NCBI GenBank assembly: GCA_025558095.1
Contig: JAIVFI010000032.1
Location: 434,001-498,000, forward strand
Origin: Hyaloraphidium curvatum
Lineage: Eukaryota > Monoblepharomycota > Hyaloraphidiomycetes > Hyaloraphidiales > Hyaloraphidiaceae
DNA: 64,000 bases
Direction: 5' to 3'
Of the stretch, positions 21,446-33,233 are shown one piece after another. Position 1 is the stretch's first letter; every line of letters begins with the position of its first letter. A program made the position numbers and the translations under genes. The notes below the pieces were generated by a model, which had not been told where the DNA came from, ran no database searches, and was given only the letters and a program-made list of their open reading frames with translations.

Positions 21446-23996
21446 ATGCCGGGACAACCGCATGAGCCCGGCGACCGGGCGGGGCGGCGCCGCCGGGGCC
21501 TCCTGGCCGGGCTCGCGCTGGCGGCGCTGCTCCCGCTCGTTGCGGCGCAGGCGACGCCCAACGCGCCCGCGGACTTCACGCCCGCCGACCCGGCGAAGAT
21601 AGCCAAATTCGTCGACGTGCTGCCGGTGCCGCCGGTGGTCGCGCTGACGTGGTCGAACGCCAAGCCGCTCGCGCGCCGCCGGGCGCCGCGGCAGGACGCG
21701 GACTCGGACCCGGAGCCGGCGAGCTTCCCGGATGTATTGGGCCCCGACGAGGACTGGGCGGCCGGCCGCGCATGGCAGGCCGCGGCCGGGGGCAAGGTGC
21801 CCCGCGCGGTGGCCAACCGCGCGCGCTCGCTCGCCGTCAAGATGGCCCCGTGCCGGCACCGCTTCCACTCGTCGCTGCAGCCGACGACGCTCTTCTGCTA
21901 CAACGGCGTGTACCCCGGCCCCACGGTGGTCGCCCGCCGCTTCCGCTCGACCCAGATCACGTGGACCAACGCCCTCCCCGCGACCCACATGCTCCGCGCG
22001 CAGCTCCGCGCCAGCGCGCCCAACCCCTACGTCAACATCACCACCAACGCCACCGTGCACCTGCACGGCGCGCAGTCCCTCGGCGGGGCCAACGATGGCC
22101 ACCCGCTCACGGCCTACAAGCCCGGGCGCTCTCAGGCCTCGTGGTACCCCAACCTCCAGCGGGCGACCCACCTGTTCTACCACGACCACATGATGGGCGC
22201 CACCGGGCCCAACTTTTACTCGGGCCTCTACGGCAACTACATGATCCGCGACGGCGTCGAGGACTGGCTCATCTCCAAAAAGCGCCTCCCCCCGCGCGAC
22301 CGCGAGATCCCCCTGGTGATCGCCGACAAGCTCGTTTCGTCCTCCGGTGGCCTCGTGTACGCGCTTTCGGGCGGCGTGCTGGTGGGCAACGTCATGTCGG
22401 TCAACGGCAAGCTGTACCCGTACACGGCCGTCCAAGCGACCACGTACCGCTTCCGCATCCTCAACGCGAGCAACGGGCGCTTCCTGAACCTGTGGCTCGA
22501 GACGGCGTTCCCGGGCGTGCGCGCGTGGATCGTGGGGAACGACGGAGGCCTGCTGGATGCCCCCGTGGAGGTGCGCAACCTGACCAGGGCGCCCGTGGGG
22601 AACAGCGACCGGAGGGTGCTCGTCGAGGGGAGCGGGCGGGTGGACCTCGTGGTGGACTTTTCGGGGGTGTGGAGGGGAGGGAACTCGACGACGGACAAGA
22701 GGGGTTGGCGGGAGGTGAAGCTCGTCAACTCGGCGTCCTGTGGGTTCCTCCTCCTCGGGTGCTGTTTTCTGCCCTGTCGCTGACGGACTCCGCGCTTTGC
22801 TTCCAGACTACTGGCCGGGAACCCCGCTGCCCAGCTCGTCGTCCGTCTACAGCGTCATGCAGTTCCGCGTCGCCCGGCCGCGCGCCAACACCTCGCAGAG
22901 CCGCACGACCCTGCCCTCCAAGTTCCCCGCGGACCCCTACGCCGCCACCCCCGCATCGCAGATGGCCGAGCTGGCTGCCCAGCAGTCGGGCGACCGCCGC
23001 GTCTCCCGCTTCGGCTACGCCCGCGCGCCGCAGGGCCACCCCGCGGACCCGTCGCAGGTCCCCGTCTCGCGGTACCGCACCCACTCCTTCTCCGTGGCCT
23101 TCGACGCCGAGCTCGGGGTGCCGCTCCACCTGCTCAACGGGCTGCGGTTCATGGACCCCGCGACGGAGATGCCCGTGCAGGGTACCTACGAGAACTGGCG
23201 CATCTGCAACCCCATGAACATCGCGCACCCCGTGCACCTGCACGCCGTGACCATGGCGGTCACGTACCGCCGGCCGTTCGACGTGGCGGTGTACGCGGCG
23301 TCGGGCGCAAGGCAGACGGTCGTGTACACGGGCAGGGCCGCCGACATCCCGCGCGAGGACAGGGGGTGGAAGGACATGGTCGTCGCGCTGCCGGGGGAGT
23401 GCGTTAACGTGACGGTGGCGGTGGAGGGGTTCGCGGGGGAGTTTGGGTGGCACTGCCACTCGCTCGAGCACGAGGACGGGGACATGATGCGGCCCCTGCG
23501 GGTGCTTCCCGCGGGCAGCCAGCAGGTGTTTGCGACCGTTGCGCCGAGCACCACCACGACGGCGGCGCCCACGCGAACTTCGACGTCGCTGACCACGACG
23601 ACAGCCTTCACCCGCACCCCCGAGCCCCTCGGCCCGGGCCCCTTTGCAACGCACGTGGTCGAGGTGGCGCCGCTGGACGACGCCACGGGCAAGTACCTGA
23701 TGGCCTACCGCCCCTCCAACCTCACCGTCAACCTGGGCGACACGGTGCGCTGGGTGTGGTCCGCGGATCCGGGCCAGGCGCACTCGGTGGAGCACTACGC
23801 CGACGCCTCCATCTGCCGCAGGTTCAGGGACTTCGAGGCCGCGCAGAGGCTGTTCTCGGACGGGAGCGGGAGCACGGGGCGGTACGCGCCGTTCCAGTTC
23901 AGCTACCAGTTCGTGAACAGGGGGAGGTGGACCTACGCGTGCTCGGTGGGGGAGCACTGCCTGTACAAGATGGCGGGGGCGGTCACGGTCGTGTGA
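21446..23996 (+). CDS. Secreted multicopper oxidase fused to a C-terminal plastocyanin-like domain
   Basis: Exons 21446-22739 and 22807-23996 (827 aa). The signal peptide is RRRRGLLAGLALAALLPLVA. All four copper motifs of multicopper oxidases occur: VHLHG, LFYHDH, AHPVHLH and WHCHSLEHEDGDMM with the type 1 Cys, His and Met. The arrangement resembles bilirubin oxidase/CotA-type enzymes that oxidise phenols or metals and reduce O2 to water. After a Thr/Ala/Pro linker comes an extra cupredoxin of about 120 residues: NLTVNLGDTVRWVW, QAHSV and YACSVGEHCLYKM supply His, Cys, His and Met ligands, so it should bind a type 1 (blue) copper. Upstream in-frame ATGs exist, but 21446 is the one that opens the signal peptide. 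Confidence 0.92.
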
Positions 23997-24316
23997 TCCG
24001 GCTGACGCTCGGGGCTGCCGTCGTTCTATATCCTCTATTTGGCATATGTAACACACAGAGCGCGGATGCGCATAGAACAGCTGGATTGACTCGTAGATAT
24101 TGACTGCATGTGTTGACACTTTGGCACGAACATGAGACGGATTGGAGCATCCCGGACTGTTAACCATGGAAGCGCCCGTGCTTCAGGCGATCTTAACGAA
24201 ACAGACAATCTACCATCTGATACTTGCTGCCATCGTGGGTGAGCGAGTGAAGGCGGGTGAATGACACTTTGCCACTCGTCGTTGAACCACCGAACTGTCC
24301 CCCGCCCGTCGCCGCC
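23997..24316. other. Intergenic, no gene seen
   Basis: AT-richer than its flanks and without a protein-like frame. It contains the 3' untranslated part of the oxidase gene and the promoter of the next gene. Confidence 0.5.
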
Positions 24317-27300
24317 ATGTCCGACAGCACGGCGCGGCTGCCTGCGGAGCTGCTTGCGGCGGTGTTTGACCGCGCCATCGACGGCGGCGCGCCGCTCGGC
24401 ACGCTCAGCCTGGTGTGCCGGCGGTGGGGCCGCGTGGCCTCTGCGCGGTTCCACCGCAAGCTGTTTGCGCGGCTGTCGGCGGCGCATCCCGGCGCGGCGT
24501 GCGGCGGCCGGCTGCGGGCGACGGTGGTCGACGAGGTGCGCTCCTACTTGCGGGGCGCGTGGGCAAAGGACCTCGGCGTGGCCGGCGAGAGGGAGGCGCG
24601 CGAGAGGCTCAAGTGCCAAATCTGGGCAGAGGAGGCCCAGCGGGAGGCGCAACCTGGCGAGCAAGTGGACCACAATGGCGGCGATGGGGCCGGTTCGGAG
24701 GCCTCCCCGGGAATGCCGAGGAGGGAAGCTGTGGACGCTGAGGGCGCCCTGGCCGCCCACGAAATCTACCGCGCCGCCGTGCGGGCCCACTTCCGCGGAG
24801 TGCTGCACGGGCCCGTCTCCCGCGAGGACTACGAGGCCGCACGTTCTGTCCAGCTTGCCGCCCTCGACGCGGACCCGACCTCGTCTGCCGAAGCTGCCGG
24901 CATCTCGGCCCTACTGTTCAGGCTGGCACACCTCCGGCTGCGGTCGCTGCTGCGCCTGAGCAAGAACTCGATGCTCTTTGTCGACGGGGAAGACCGGATC
25001 CGCCTCGTCAAGCAGCCTTCGGGGCCCATAGCGGGCCCGCCGCCGACCCTGTTGCCGTTCCTCCCGCGCGTGGACGCCTCGTCGGATCCCATCGCGCTCT
25101 TTTCCCCCGCGGGGACGCGGATCGTGTTCGTCTGCGCCAAGGACGTGTCGCCCGATTCGGTGATGCCGTTCCCGGGCGGTCGGGCCAAGGAGGAGAGGAA
25201 GAAAAAGAACGTGCCCGAGTGGCCAAACTTCGGGCCCGACTTCAACAAGCGCTGCTTGGTCAGCTGCTGGGTGGACGGCACCGATTGGCGCGAGATGGAT
25301 CTGACATGGGTGAGTTGCTTCCGCTTGAGAAACGTGAGAGCTCTCCAACACCTCGTTGCCTGTCGACAGGAGGGATCAATCCACTTCTCCTTCACCCTCG
25401 CCCCGCCTCCCGGCCACGAAGCAGACCGCCCCGAACCCTACATCATCCTCACGCGCGACTCATCCTACGGCTACCTCATCCTCACCTCGTACCCGCTCTC
25501 CGCCTTCCCCGAGGGCGGCGTCGACCTTCCCTCGCGGATGGAAGGCATGCGCGAGATCCGCGGCGGCGTCGGCGTCGCGCTTCCCGATCCCAAGTCCAAG
25601 GGCGAAGGGGGGTTCTGGGTCTCGGGGCACGAGTACTTCCCCGCGCTCGCGGACGCGCGATCGCCGCTGGAGTCGCTGGTCGACGGCGCGCCGCCGAGGG
25701 AACGGGACCGGTTCGCGCCGCAGCCGGGGACGCCGGCGTTCTTCAGGGCGATGCTGCGCGAGGCGATGCTCCCCGGATCGTCGTCCACCATCACGTCGGT
25801 GCACGACCCGTTCGGGAACGACGGCAGGGTGCTCGTCAAGGGCGGCGAGGTCGTCGTGGTCGGCTGGGTCAAGGGCGACGGGTTCTACAACGAGGAGGCG
25901 ACCGCGGCAACGGACTCCGAGTCGGATTCCGACTCGGATTCGGACACGGCGAGCACCACTTCGTCCCACGACGCCTGGTTGGAGGACCCGAAGCCTGCTC
26001 CCGACAAGGTCCGCCCCCCGCCGCGCGAACTCACCCCCTTCCACTCCCACCCGTACTCGACCTCGACGCGGCAGCCGACCCTCTTCGTCTCCACCCTCCC
26101 CGACACCGCCATCGTCGCGCGGCTCCGGCGCGTCCCCGACCCGGGCCCCCTCGACGCTGCCGCGATGAACCAGATCTGGGCCGCGGGCGGCGACCCCGCC
26201 GCGCCGCCGCAGCTTCCCGCCTGGACGCTGGACGTGATCGCCGTCGACCTCCGGCATTCGCAGCGCGACAGGGAGCGCCGCAGGAAGCTCGAGGCGCTGG
26301 TGGAGGACATCAGGCAGCAGATGCACTGGGATGCGCTGCACGCGCGGGCGGGCAAAGGGAAGGGGAAGCCCGCGGGGAACGTGCGCACGATCGGGGACTA
26401 CGCACCCGACACGGAGCAGCTCGAGGTGGACAGGCCGTTGTGGAGCGCGGACGAGCACATCCACGGGATGAAGGAGCTCTGGGGGCGCGAGCCCGAGGAC
26501 GATCCCGAGATGATGCGGGACAACGGGAACCAGACCATGCTGATCGCGCCCACGGATCCCGCCGAGGGGAGCTCCGTGCAGAAGGACGGGTACGTAACGC
26601 TGCAGGCGGCGGCGTCGGCGGACGAGGAGACGGGGTACCTGGACATGCTGAAGGAGGCGGCGGGGGACCTGTACGAGGGGAGGAAGCCGGCCAGGGTGCT
26701 CTGCAGGCTGCCGCTGCCGTCGGCGCTGCTGACCTGGATGCGCGACGAGCCGGACGGGGACGACGATGGCTGGCGCGTGGAGGATCTGGGTATGCCGGTG
26801 CCGCCGCCTCCGCGGCCGGGCCAGGCGCAGGCCGGCTTCGGCGGCGCGGCCAACGTGGCCACGCTGGCCACCGCCGCCGCCAACCCTGCCCAGCAGCAGC
26901 CGCCGCAGCGCGGCAACCCGGCCGAGATGCAGCACCTGCTCCGCAACGCCGTGTTCTACCTCGATCCGTCGGGCAGCGGGCTTGCGGCGCTCACGCGGCG
27001 GGGCGGGGCCGATTCGGCGAGGACGGTGTGGATCGTGGACCTCGGGAGGAGGTACGAAGGGCGGCGGGGGAGCGTGTGGGATCCGTTCGGGGTGGCGGAT
27101 TATGAGGAGGGCGCGGAGGAGGACGAGTTTGGGCGAGAGAGGAACGAGAGGATCGAGACGGTGGAGCAGCTCTGGGGCACGACGCTGGCGACGTACGTTT
27201 TCGACCGGCCCGTGAGGAGCTTCACCTGGATCTCGGGCGCGCGGTTCGTGGTGGTCACCGGCGACCGGCCCGTCAGGCCGGCGGGGACCCTGCCGACCGC

Positions 27301-28014
27301 GGGCTCCAACGTCGGCGGGCGGACGCTGAACGAGGCGACGGCGTGGGACGAACCGGCGGCCGGCTCCCGCAAGTTCTCCAGGGAGGACCTGCTTTCGACC
27401 TGGCACCTGTTGCAGGTCACCAGGAAGGAACACGACAGGCCGCCGAGGGCTTGGGAGACCGCAGCGCCCGAACCGGGCGCGGCGAACAGGATTTCGCCGC
27501 GGACGACGCTCGCTGTTGAGCAAGTCGGCACGTCGAGAAGGCTGCATCTTCCGCAGCTCGTCATGCCGGACGGAGTCATGCCCCTGGCGGACGCCGGCGG
27601 GATCGGTTGGTCGCTGCGCTGCTGTCCGAGCCTTCCGTGGTTCTGACCGGGCCTCCCGTCTCGACAGCTCATCTAGATCCCGCAAACATTTCGACCAGCG
27701 GGAACCTGTTCGCCAACGTTCTTTCGACGGCACAGGCGCGGATGATCGCGACCGTCCTCGAGCCCGAAACGGTCCCTGCGCAGCCGCAGCCCTCCTTCGC
27801 CGCCAGGTTCGGCCGGGGGATCATGAAGCTCGCCGTCAAGGCGGCGGACGCCTACTGGGGAACCAAACTAGAGGAGGCCTTGGATCAGGAGCCGGAGCAG
27901 GAAAGGGTCAAGAGCCTCGTGCGGATCGCCAGGGTCGTCTCCGCGGAGGGGGACGAGGCGGATTGGGAGTCGGTGGACCTGCCGGGCAAGTTTGCGCGGT
28001 TCTCTCCAATCTAG
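24317..28014 (+). CDS. Very large F-box-like protein, 1191 aa
   Basis: Exons 24317-25309, 25370-27605, 27668-28014. The first intron (60 nt) is in frame and the second restores the frame into the C-terminus (GGIAHLDPANISTSGN). The ATG sits in GCCGCCATG; an in-frame GTG 60 bases upstream is ignored. An F-box-like helix triad occupies residues 5-50 (RLPAELLAAVFDRAI, LGTLSLVCRRWGRVA, FHRKLFARL). The rest is a long beta-rich region with scattered strands such as GTRIVFVCAKD and YLILTSYPLSAF, an acidic serine tract (SDSESDSDSDSDT-like near residue 540) and a Gln/Pro/Ala tract. A beta-propeller-like substrate domain is possible but not shown. It is the second F-box gene in 7 kb, and they show no obvious similarity outside the F-box. 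Confidence 0.7.
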
Positions 28015-28247
28015 AGCGAGATATGTACATAGAAACAGATGAATTGCTACGGAATTTGTGATGATCGGTGCAGAACTTGGCGATGATGTGGCCGGCGGGA
28101 AACGGCCAGGGATCGATCGGAGCGGCGATCCGATGTGGTCCTCGACGAATGAACTTCGGGCTCGTCGGCATCGCCCTCCGACCCCGAAACAGGCCACTTT
28201 CTCCGCTTATTCCGATTCATTGGATCCTCCTTCGCACGAACCGCGCC

Positions 28248-30059
28248 ATGTCGGCACCCTCGAAGCGCCCTGCGGACGATGGGGCCGAGGTTCCGGCCAA
28301 GAAGCCGCGCACCACCTCCGAGGCCCGTCCGGCGCCGACCGGGCCGCCTGCCTCCCGCACGGTGCTGCATTGGTTTCGTGTCGACCTCAGGACGGCGGAC
28401 AACTCGGCGCTGCATGCCGCGAGCGAGAGGGCGCGGGCTCTCGGGGACGCGAACCTCGTCGGCCTCTACGTCGTCTCCCCGGCCGAGTGGGCCAAGCACG
28501 ACATAGCTCCCGTGCGGATCGACCTCTGGATGCGGACGCTGGAGCTGCTCAAGGAGGACCTGCAGTCCAAGTTCGGCGTGCCTCTTGTGGTGGCCCGAGC
28601 CGAGAAGCGCCGCGACGTCCCGGAGCTGGTCGCCAAGCTCGCCAATGATCTGAACGCGGCCGAGGTCACGTGGAACATCGAGTATGAAGTCAACGAGCTG
28701 GCTCGCGATGCCGCGACGAAGAAGCTTCTCGAGGCAAAGGGTGTCAAGGTGACCGAGAAGCACGACCAGTGCGTCGTCCAGCCCGGTCTCGTTCGCACAA
28801 AGGTTGGTTAATCTGGTGATCTGGACCATATCGATGTTGCTTAACATTCTCCTTCCAGGAATCGAAGATCTACACCGTCTTCACCCCGTTCAAGAACTCC
28901 TGGATCAGGCACGTTGCTGCCGACACGGCAAAAACCCTCGCTCTTTCCCCGAACCCCGAAGCGAACCGCTTCCCCTTCTCCAAATCCCACACCACCATCT
29001 TCGATTCCCATTTTTCCGTTCCCGAGGCTTCCGATATCACCCCCGAGCTGCATGCCGAGCTCGCCGGGTCGGACGAAGCCAAGCTGCGCCTTTCCCGGAT
29101 CCGCTCCCTGTTTCCTGCCGGCGAACCCGCGGCGCAGGATCGCCTGCACGCCAAGTTCCTCGCCAAGCACATCAAGCAGTACCACGTCGAGCGCAACCTC
29201 CCCGAACACTCGGCGACGCCCGATCTGTTTGCGGGATCGTCCAGGCTCTCGCCTTACCTGTCGTGCGGATCGCTTTCGGCCCGGCAGTGCGTGGCGGCCG
29301 CCCGGACGGCCAACAATGGAAAGCTCGAAGGCGGGAGCGAGGGGATCGCTGTCTGGATCTCGGAGATTGTCTGGAGGGACTTCTACCGCAACATCCTCGT
29401 CGCCTTCCCCCGCGTCTGCAAGAACAAAGCGTTCAAGGAAGAGACGGAGAAGGTAGCATGGAGCTACGACGAGGAGAAGTTCAAGATGTGGTGCGAGGGG
29501 CGGACCGGCTTTCCAATCGTCGACGCCGGGATGAGGCAGTTGAAGAAGGATGGCTGGATGCACAACCGGCTTCGCATGATTGTGGTGGGTCACGAAAGCT
29601 GTTCGATGACTTTCGTTGTTCCTCATCTGAAGATTCAGGCAATGTTTCTGACCAAGGACCTCCTGATCGACTGGCGCCTCGGAGAACGCTACTTCATGAA
29701 GAACCTCATTGACGGCGACTTTGCTTCCAACAACGGGGGATGGCAGTGGGCCGCAAGCACCGGAACCGACGCCCAGCCCTACTTCCGCGGTTGGTGTTGA
29801 GCTGTTACGGGTTCGTTTCGAGCTGACCTCCAATCCGCCCGCAGTTTTCAACCCCCTCCTCCAATCGCAAAAGTGCGACCCCTCGGGCGTCTTCATCCGC
29901 GCCTACGTCCCCGAGCTGGCCGCGATGAAGGGCAAGGCGATCCACGAGCCCGACTCAGAGGCGAGGAGGAAGGCAGGCTATCCGAAGGAGATGGTGAAGC
30001 ACGAAGAGGCCAGAATCAAGGCGATCGACGCTTTCAAGAAAGCGGCCGGGAAGTCGTGA
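28248..30059 (+). CDS. phr1: Class I CPD photolyase
   Basis: Exons 28248-28802, 28859-29584, 29639-29789, 29845-30059 (548 aa; all phases fit). It repairs cyclobutane pyrimidine dimers in DNA using blue light, FAD and an antenna cofactor. Landmarks: HWFRVDLRTADNSAL (photolyase N-terminal domain), VTWNIEYEVNE, RLSPYLSCGSLSARQ, WRDFYRNILVAFPRVC, RTGFPIVDAGMRQL, WMHNRLRMIV, LLIDWRLGERYFM, DFASNNGGWQW and the C-terminal CDPSGVFIRAYVPEL. The N-terminus has a bipartite nuclear signal (KRPADDGAEVPAKKPR). Length fits fungal PHR1 proteins. Confidence 0.95.
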
Positions 30060-30218
30060 AGGTCAAGCTGTAATCTTCCTGGAATTGTCATGGGCCGTTT
30101 GGGCGTTGCCGACACTTTAGCCGCCGGTCAAGCCCCGACAGGGCTGGGCGCATTGCCCCGACCGGACACCTCGGATCTCGGAATCAAACGTCCTCCAGAC
30201 AGCTCCTTTCCGCTCGAG

Positions 30219-31383
30219 ATGCCTCGTCTCCGGAAGTCCCTCGATGGCAAGGTCACCATGGCCGCCGTGGGGTTGTGTGTGCTCCTGGACATCGGTGCGA
30301 CATGCGCGCCCACCCGAAGCGTTCGGAGTGTTGACTACCATGCCACGCAGCCGCTCTGGTGTTCATCGCCATGGCTGGAGCCGGTCCTCTTACCAATTCG
30401 TCGCTGTACTGGGGCAAGTACGTGGGAGCGCGGGTTTGTAAACGGCCGACGGAGTTTCGCTGCTTCTGGAGTTGTCTGATCCTCACTTCCTCTCTCCATC
30501 TCTCGCCCTTGAATGATCCTTCTTTCTTCTCTCATCTTCCGGCCCTTTGTTCTGTCTCCCGCTCGTCCCTGCCCAGTACGCGGGAGCTACGACGACCCAG
30601 GACGTGACGACGGGGATGTGGGGCTACTGCCGGACAAACTCGACGGCGACACTCAACCCTTTTGACACCTGTGCGACATGGTGGAATGGCACGGCACCGT
30701 TTTATTACTGGTGTGCATCTCCTATACGAGCGAGGCCCGGAGCTCGTTGATTGACTTGCGCTTCTCAGGTACTCGCTCTACTTCTACTACTCGATCGTCA
30801 GCCTTCAGATCATCTGCTGCGTCACTCTGAGCGTTGGGGCGCTGACTCTCCTCGCGCGTAACCCCCGCGGACTCATGATCGCCGGCGTTGTCGCGGCCTT
30901 CCTCTTCGTGCCGTGCTTCTCGTGCATGACGTGGCTGAACTACAATGTCTCGATCTACCTGGCTCCCTACGAGAGCTACAGCAACGGACCAGCTTTCACC
31001 TGTGAGTTGTTCTGCCATGCGAACCAATCCTCATGATCTAAATGCTTGCAACAGGTGGAATCATTGCCTTTGCTCTGCTCTGGGTATCGATGATTCTCAA
31101 GTGCTTCGCCAGCATGCACGGGGGGTCCGACGCCAAGGAGGTTGCGCTGGAGCTTTCTCCCGATGACATGGCTGCCGCCAAGCAGCAGGATGCCCTCGTC
31201 GGGATGCCGCCTACTGTCTACGCCCAAGCCGTGCCAGCTTACTCTGTGGCCGTCCAGCAACCCATGTATGCGGCGCCACCGGCTGGGGCCATGTACGCGG
31301 CGCCTCCCACCGGGGCGTCCGTCACGTACGTGGCTCCGCCCACGGGAGCGCCCGTGATGTACGCTGCTCCCCCGGTCAAGTGA
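30219..31383 (+). CDS. Four-span membrane protein, SUR7/PalI-like, five exons
   Basis: Exons 30219-30294, 30351-30421, 30577-30710, 30769-31001, 31055-31383 (280 aa). The first splice rebuilds the first membrane helix (VGLCVLLDIAALVFIAMAGA). The extracellular loop has TTGMWGYCRTNS, resembling the GxWGYC hallmark of claudin-like SUR7/PalI proteins, plus several N-glycosylation sites. Helices follow at about residues 95-120, 125-150 and 175-200. The cytoplasmic tail repeats a YAAPP motif four times (MYAAPPAGA, MYAAPPTGA, TYVAPPTGA, MYAAPP). Relatives sit in plasma-membrane eisosomes or act as pH sensors; the role here is inferred. Intron 2 is unusually long for the window (155 nt). Confidence 0.75.
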
Positions 31384-31541
31384 TGGACAGATTTGGGCGG
31401 GCAGGAGCCACTAAGACTGATGTGTTCTCTGCATCATGAATGTTCGTTGATCGATCGACGGTGATCACCTCAACCCCTGGTCGCAGTGTCGGCCGCGCTG
31501 AAGAACAGTCTTCCCATCCAAGTCGGCAGCACAGAAGTGGC

Positions 31542-32521
31542 CTAGGATGGCTTGGATGCGCGCAGAATCTCCCCCACGTTGTCGGATCCCCGTGCAGCGT
31601 GACGACCGCCTTCAACCTCGGCTTGCGTGCGACGGCCTCGGTGTCCTTCTCGGCGCCGGCCAGATCCTTGACAAACAGCAGCCCAGCCATCCTTGTGAAA
31701 CCAATCGGGTTCCACGACACAGCCCCGAGAGCCCCATCGATCCACGAAGAGGGGGAGAGGACAGAGAGCTGATACGAATGGAAGCCGCATGTCGTGATGC
31801 AGGCCAGAGAGCCGTCGAGGGGAGTTCCGGGATCTCGGAGCTTCACGATGAAGCAGAGGTCGGCGAAGCTGGCCCAATCAGTCACGCCCACGCTCTCGAT
31901 CGAGAAATTGCTCCTCGTCTCGGCTGGCATCTCCTCGATCGAGTAGGCCAGTGCGGCGCGGTTGGCCAGCACTTCCGCGTCCCTCGCAGGTCCGGTAACC
32001 TTGGCATCGGGGAAGAGCTCGAGCCACTTGTCGACGAAAGTGTCGTGGGCCATCGTTGCAACGAGGACCGAAGGCGTTCCCAGCTTGGTAATGACCTCGA
32101 CGGTCTGCTTCCGATCGACGGGCGGAGGGCTTTGCAGTATCAGACTGCCGTCTTTGCCGACGTGCACCACGCAGTTGGAGGTCCCGTGCGGCATGTGGTA
32201 CGCCACGACGAAAAGGCTTTCAGCGACGCGCACCGGGCGGGCTTCGGCCTGACCCATGCCCAGCGCCGACAGAACAGCGCGCGGGAGCATCTTGAGAACG
32301 GCGCTGGAGAATGCGGTTGCCCCCAGGACGAACTTCGAGGCGAGGGGGAGGGCGGCGGCGTTGCGCCGGACGGCCGCAAAGACCTCGTCGCGGTGGGTCG
32401 CGGCGCGCTCGCGCTGCTTGGCATCGGCGTCTGCAGAGGCCGACATGTCTTCCAGAGTGTTCGCAACGCGTCCTTCGCGGGACGTCTGGGGGCGAGTCGA
32501 AACGGCGCGCCAATGAGTCAT
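31542..32521 (-). CDS. Metallo-beta-lactamase-like (DUF4336-type) protein, 3' end ambiguous
   Basis: ATG 32521 opens a protein with an Ala-rich helical leader and a beta-rich core: RVAESLFVVAYHMPHGTSNC, HVGKDGSLILQSPPPVD, PSVLVATMAHDTFVDKW, FPDAKVTGP and a late LKAVVTLHGDP. This layout resembles degenerate metallo-hydrolase proteins that lack a full HxHxDH motif. The uninterrupted frame runs on to 31376 with poor protein character and would overlap the neighbouring gene's stop. A shift of one base near 31575 gives a natural amphipathic end (NVGEILRASKPS, stop 31542-31544). An intron from about 31575 could also rescue the end. The fold assignment is tentative. Confidence 0.5.
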
Positions 32522-32660
32522 CACTTATTCATCACGAACGAGTCCCGCTTCCGTCCGCACTGACTGGCGTCCGATTTTCTTGAGCATCACGCAAAGCTGC
32601 GCTTTTGGTTCTCTCCATAATGTCTCAAGCTATTGTACATCTCATTTATTCGCCCACTTG

Positions 32661-33233
32661 CTAGGCGATCGCCTCCACCGACAGCACTGATCCGTTCAAC
32701 GACGCCTTGCTCTTGGACCTCGTCATCTGCTGCCCCTCCTTCGGCTCCACCTGCTTGTACGGCTGCGCGTAGGGGTCCACGGCCGTCGAAGTCCTCCCGT
32801 AAGGCATCGTCGCGGCCTGGTTGTTTGCGATGTACGCCGGCCCGGGCGTGAAGGCCGCCGAGACGGGCGACACGGCGTTTTCGGCCCCCTTGCCGCGGTG
32901 ATAGATGACAGCGAAAGCGATGTCCAAAAGACACAACAGCAGGGCGAACCCGCCGATGGCGATCAGCTCAATAGCGATGGCGCCGAACCAGACGTAAACC
33001 AGGGCCCAGACTGTAACAAGGCCCGCGGCAAGGATGGTGCTCGCGCCGATGATCGCTTTGTGAGCGATTAGGGCGCGGGCGCTGCCGCGGGAGGAAGCGA
33101 CAAAGACCGACACGCTCCCAGCAAAGAGAGATGCCCCGAGAAGCACCATGATGGAAGATCCGGCGATGACGAGGACGCCGGCGTCGCTGTAGGGGTCGTA
33201 GAACGGCGCGTAGAGGATCAACAGGCTACGCAT
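32661..33233 (-). CDS. Small multi-span membrane protein, N-terminus uncertain
   Basis: From ATG 33233 the 190-residue product has three strong membrane helices (LVIAGSSIMVLLGASLFAG, IIGASTILAAGLVTVWALVY, LIAIGGFALLLCLLDIAFAV) and a cytoplasmic tail with Tyr, Pro and Lys. A good branch site (GCTAATA, revealed on the minus strand near 33270) and an AG at 33226 suggest that a 5' exon is spliced in; the stretch 33307-33390 encodes a likely first helix (AMVAISSFLFLDSLAAMGYG), but I find no clean donor. With it the protein would have four spans, like the SUR7-like gene 1.3 kb away, to which it shows no clear sequence similarity. Confidence 0.55.
   Translation of the reverse strand: MRSLLILYAPFYDPYSDAGVLVIAGSSIMVLLGASLFAGSVSVFVASSRGSARALIAHKAIIGASTILAAGLVTVWALVYVWFGAIAIELIAIGGFALLLCLLDIAFAVIYHRGKGAENAVSPVSAAFTPGPAYIANNQAATMPYGRTSTAVDPYAQPYKQVEPKEGQQMTRSKSKASLNGSVLSVEAIA

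Noticed and set aside
22725-24167. 480-codon minus-strand frame
   Set aside because: Antisense to the second exon of the multicopper oxidase, whose copper motifs prove the plus strand.
25460-27733. 757-codon minus-strand frame
   Set aside because: Antisense shadow of the large F-box gene; Arg/Pro/His-rich, no signature.
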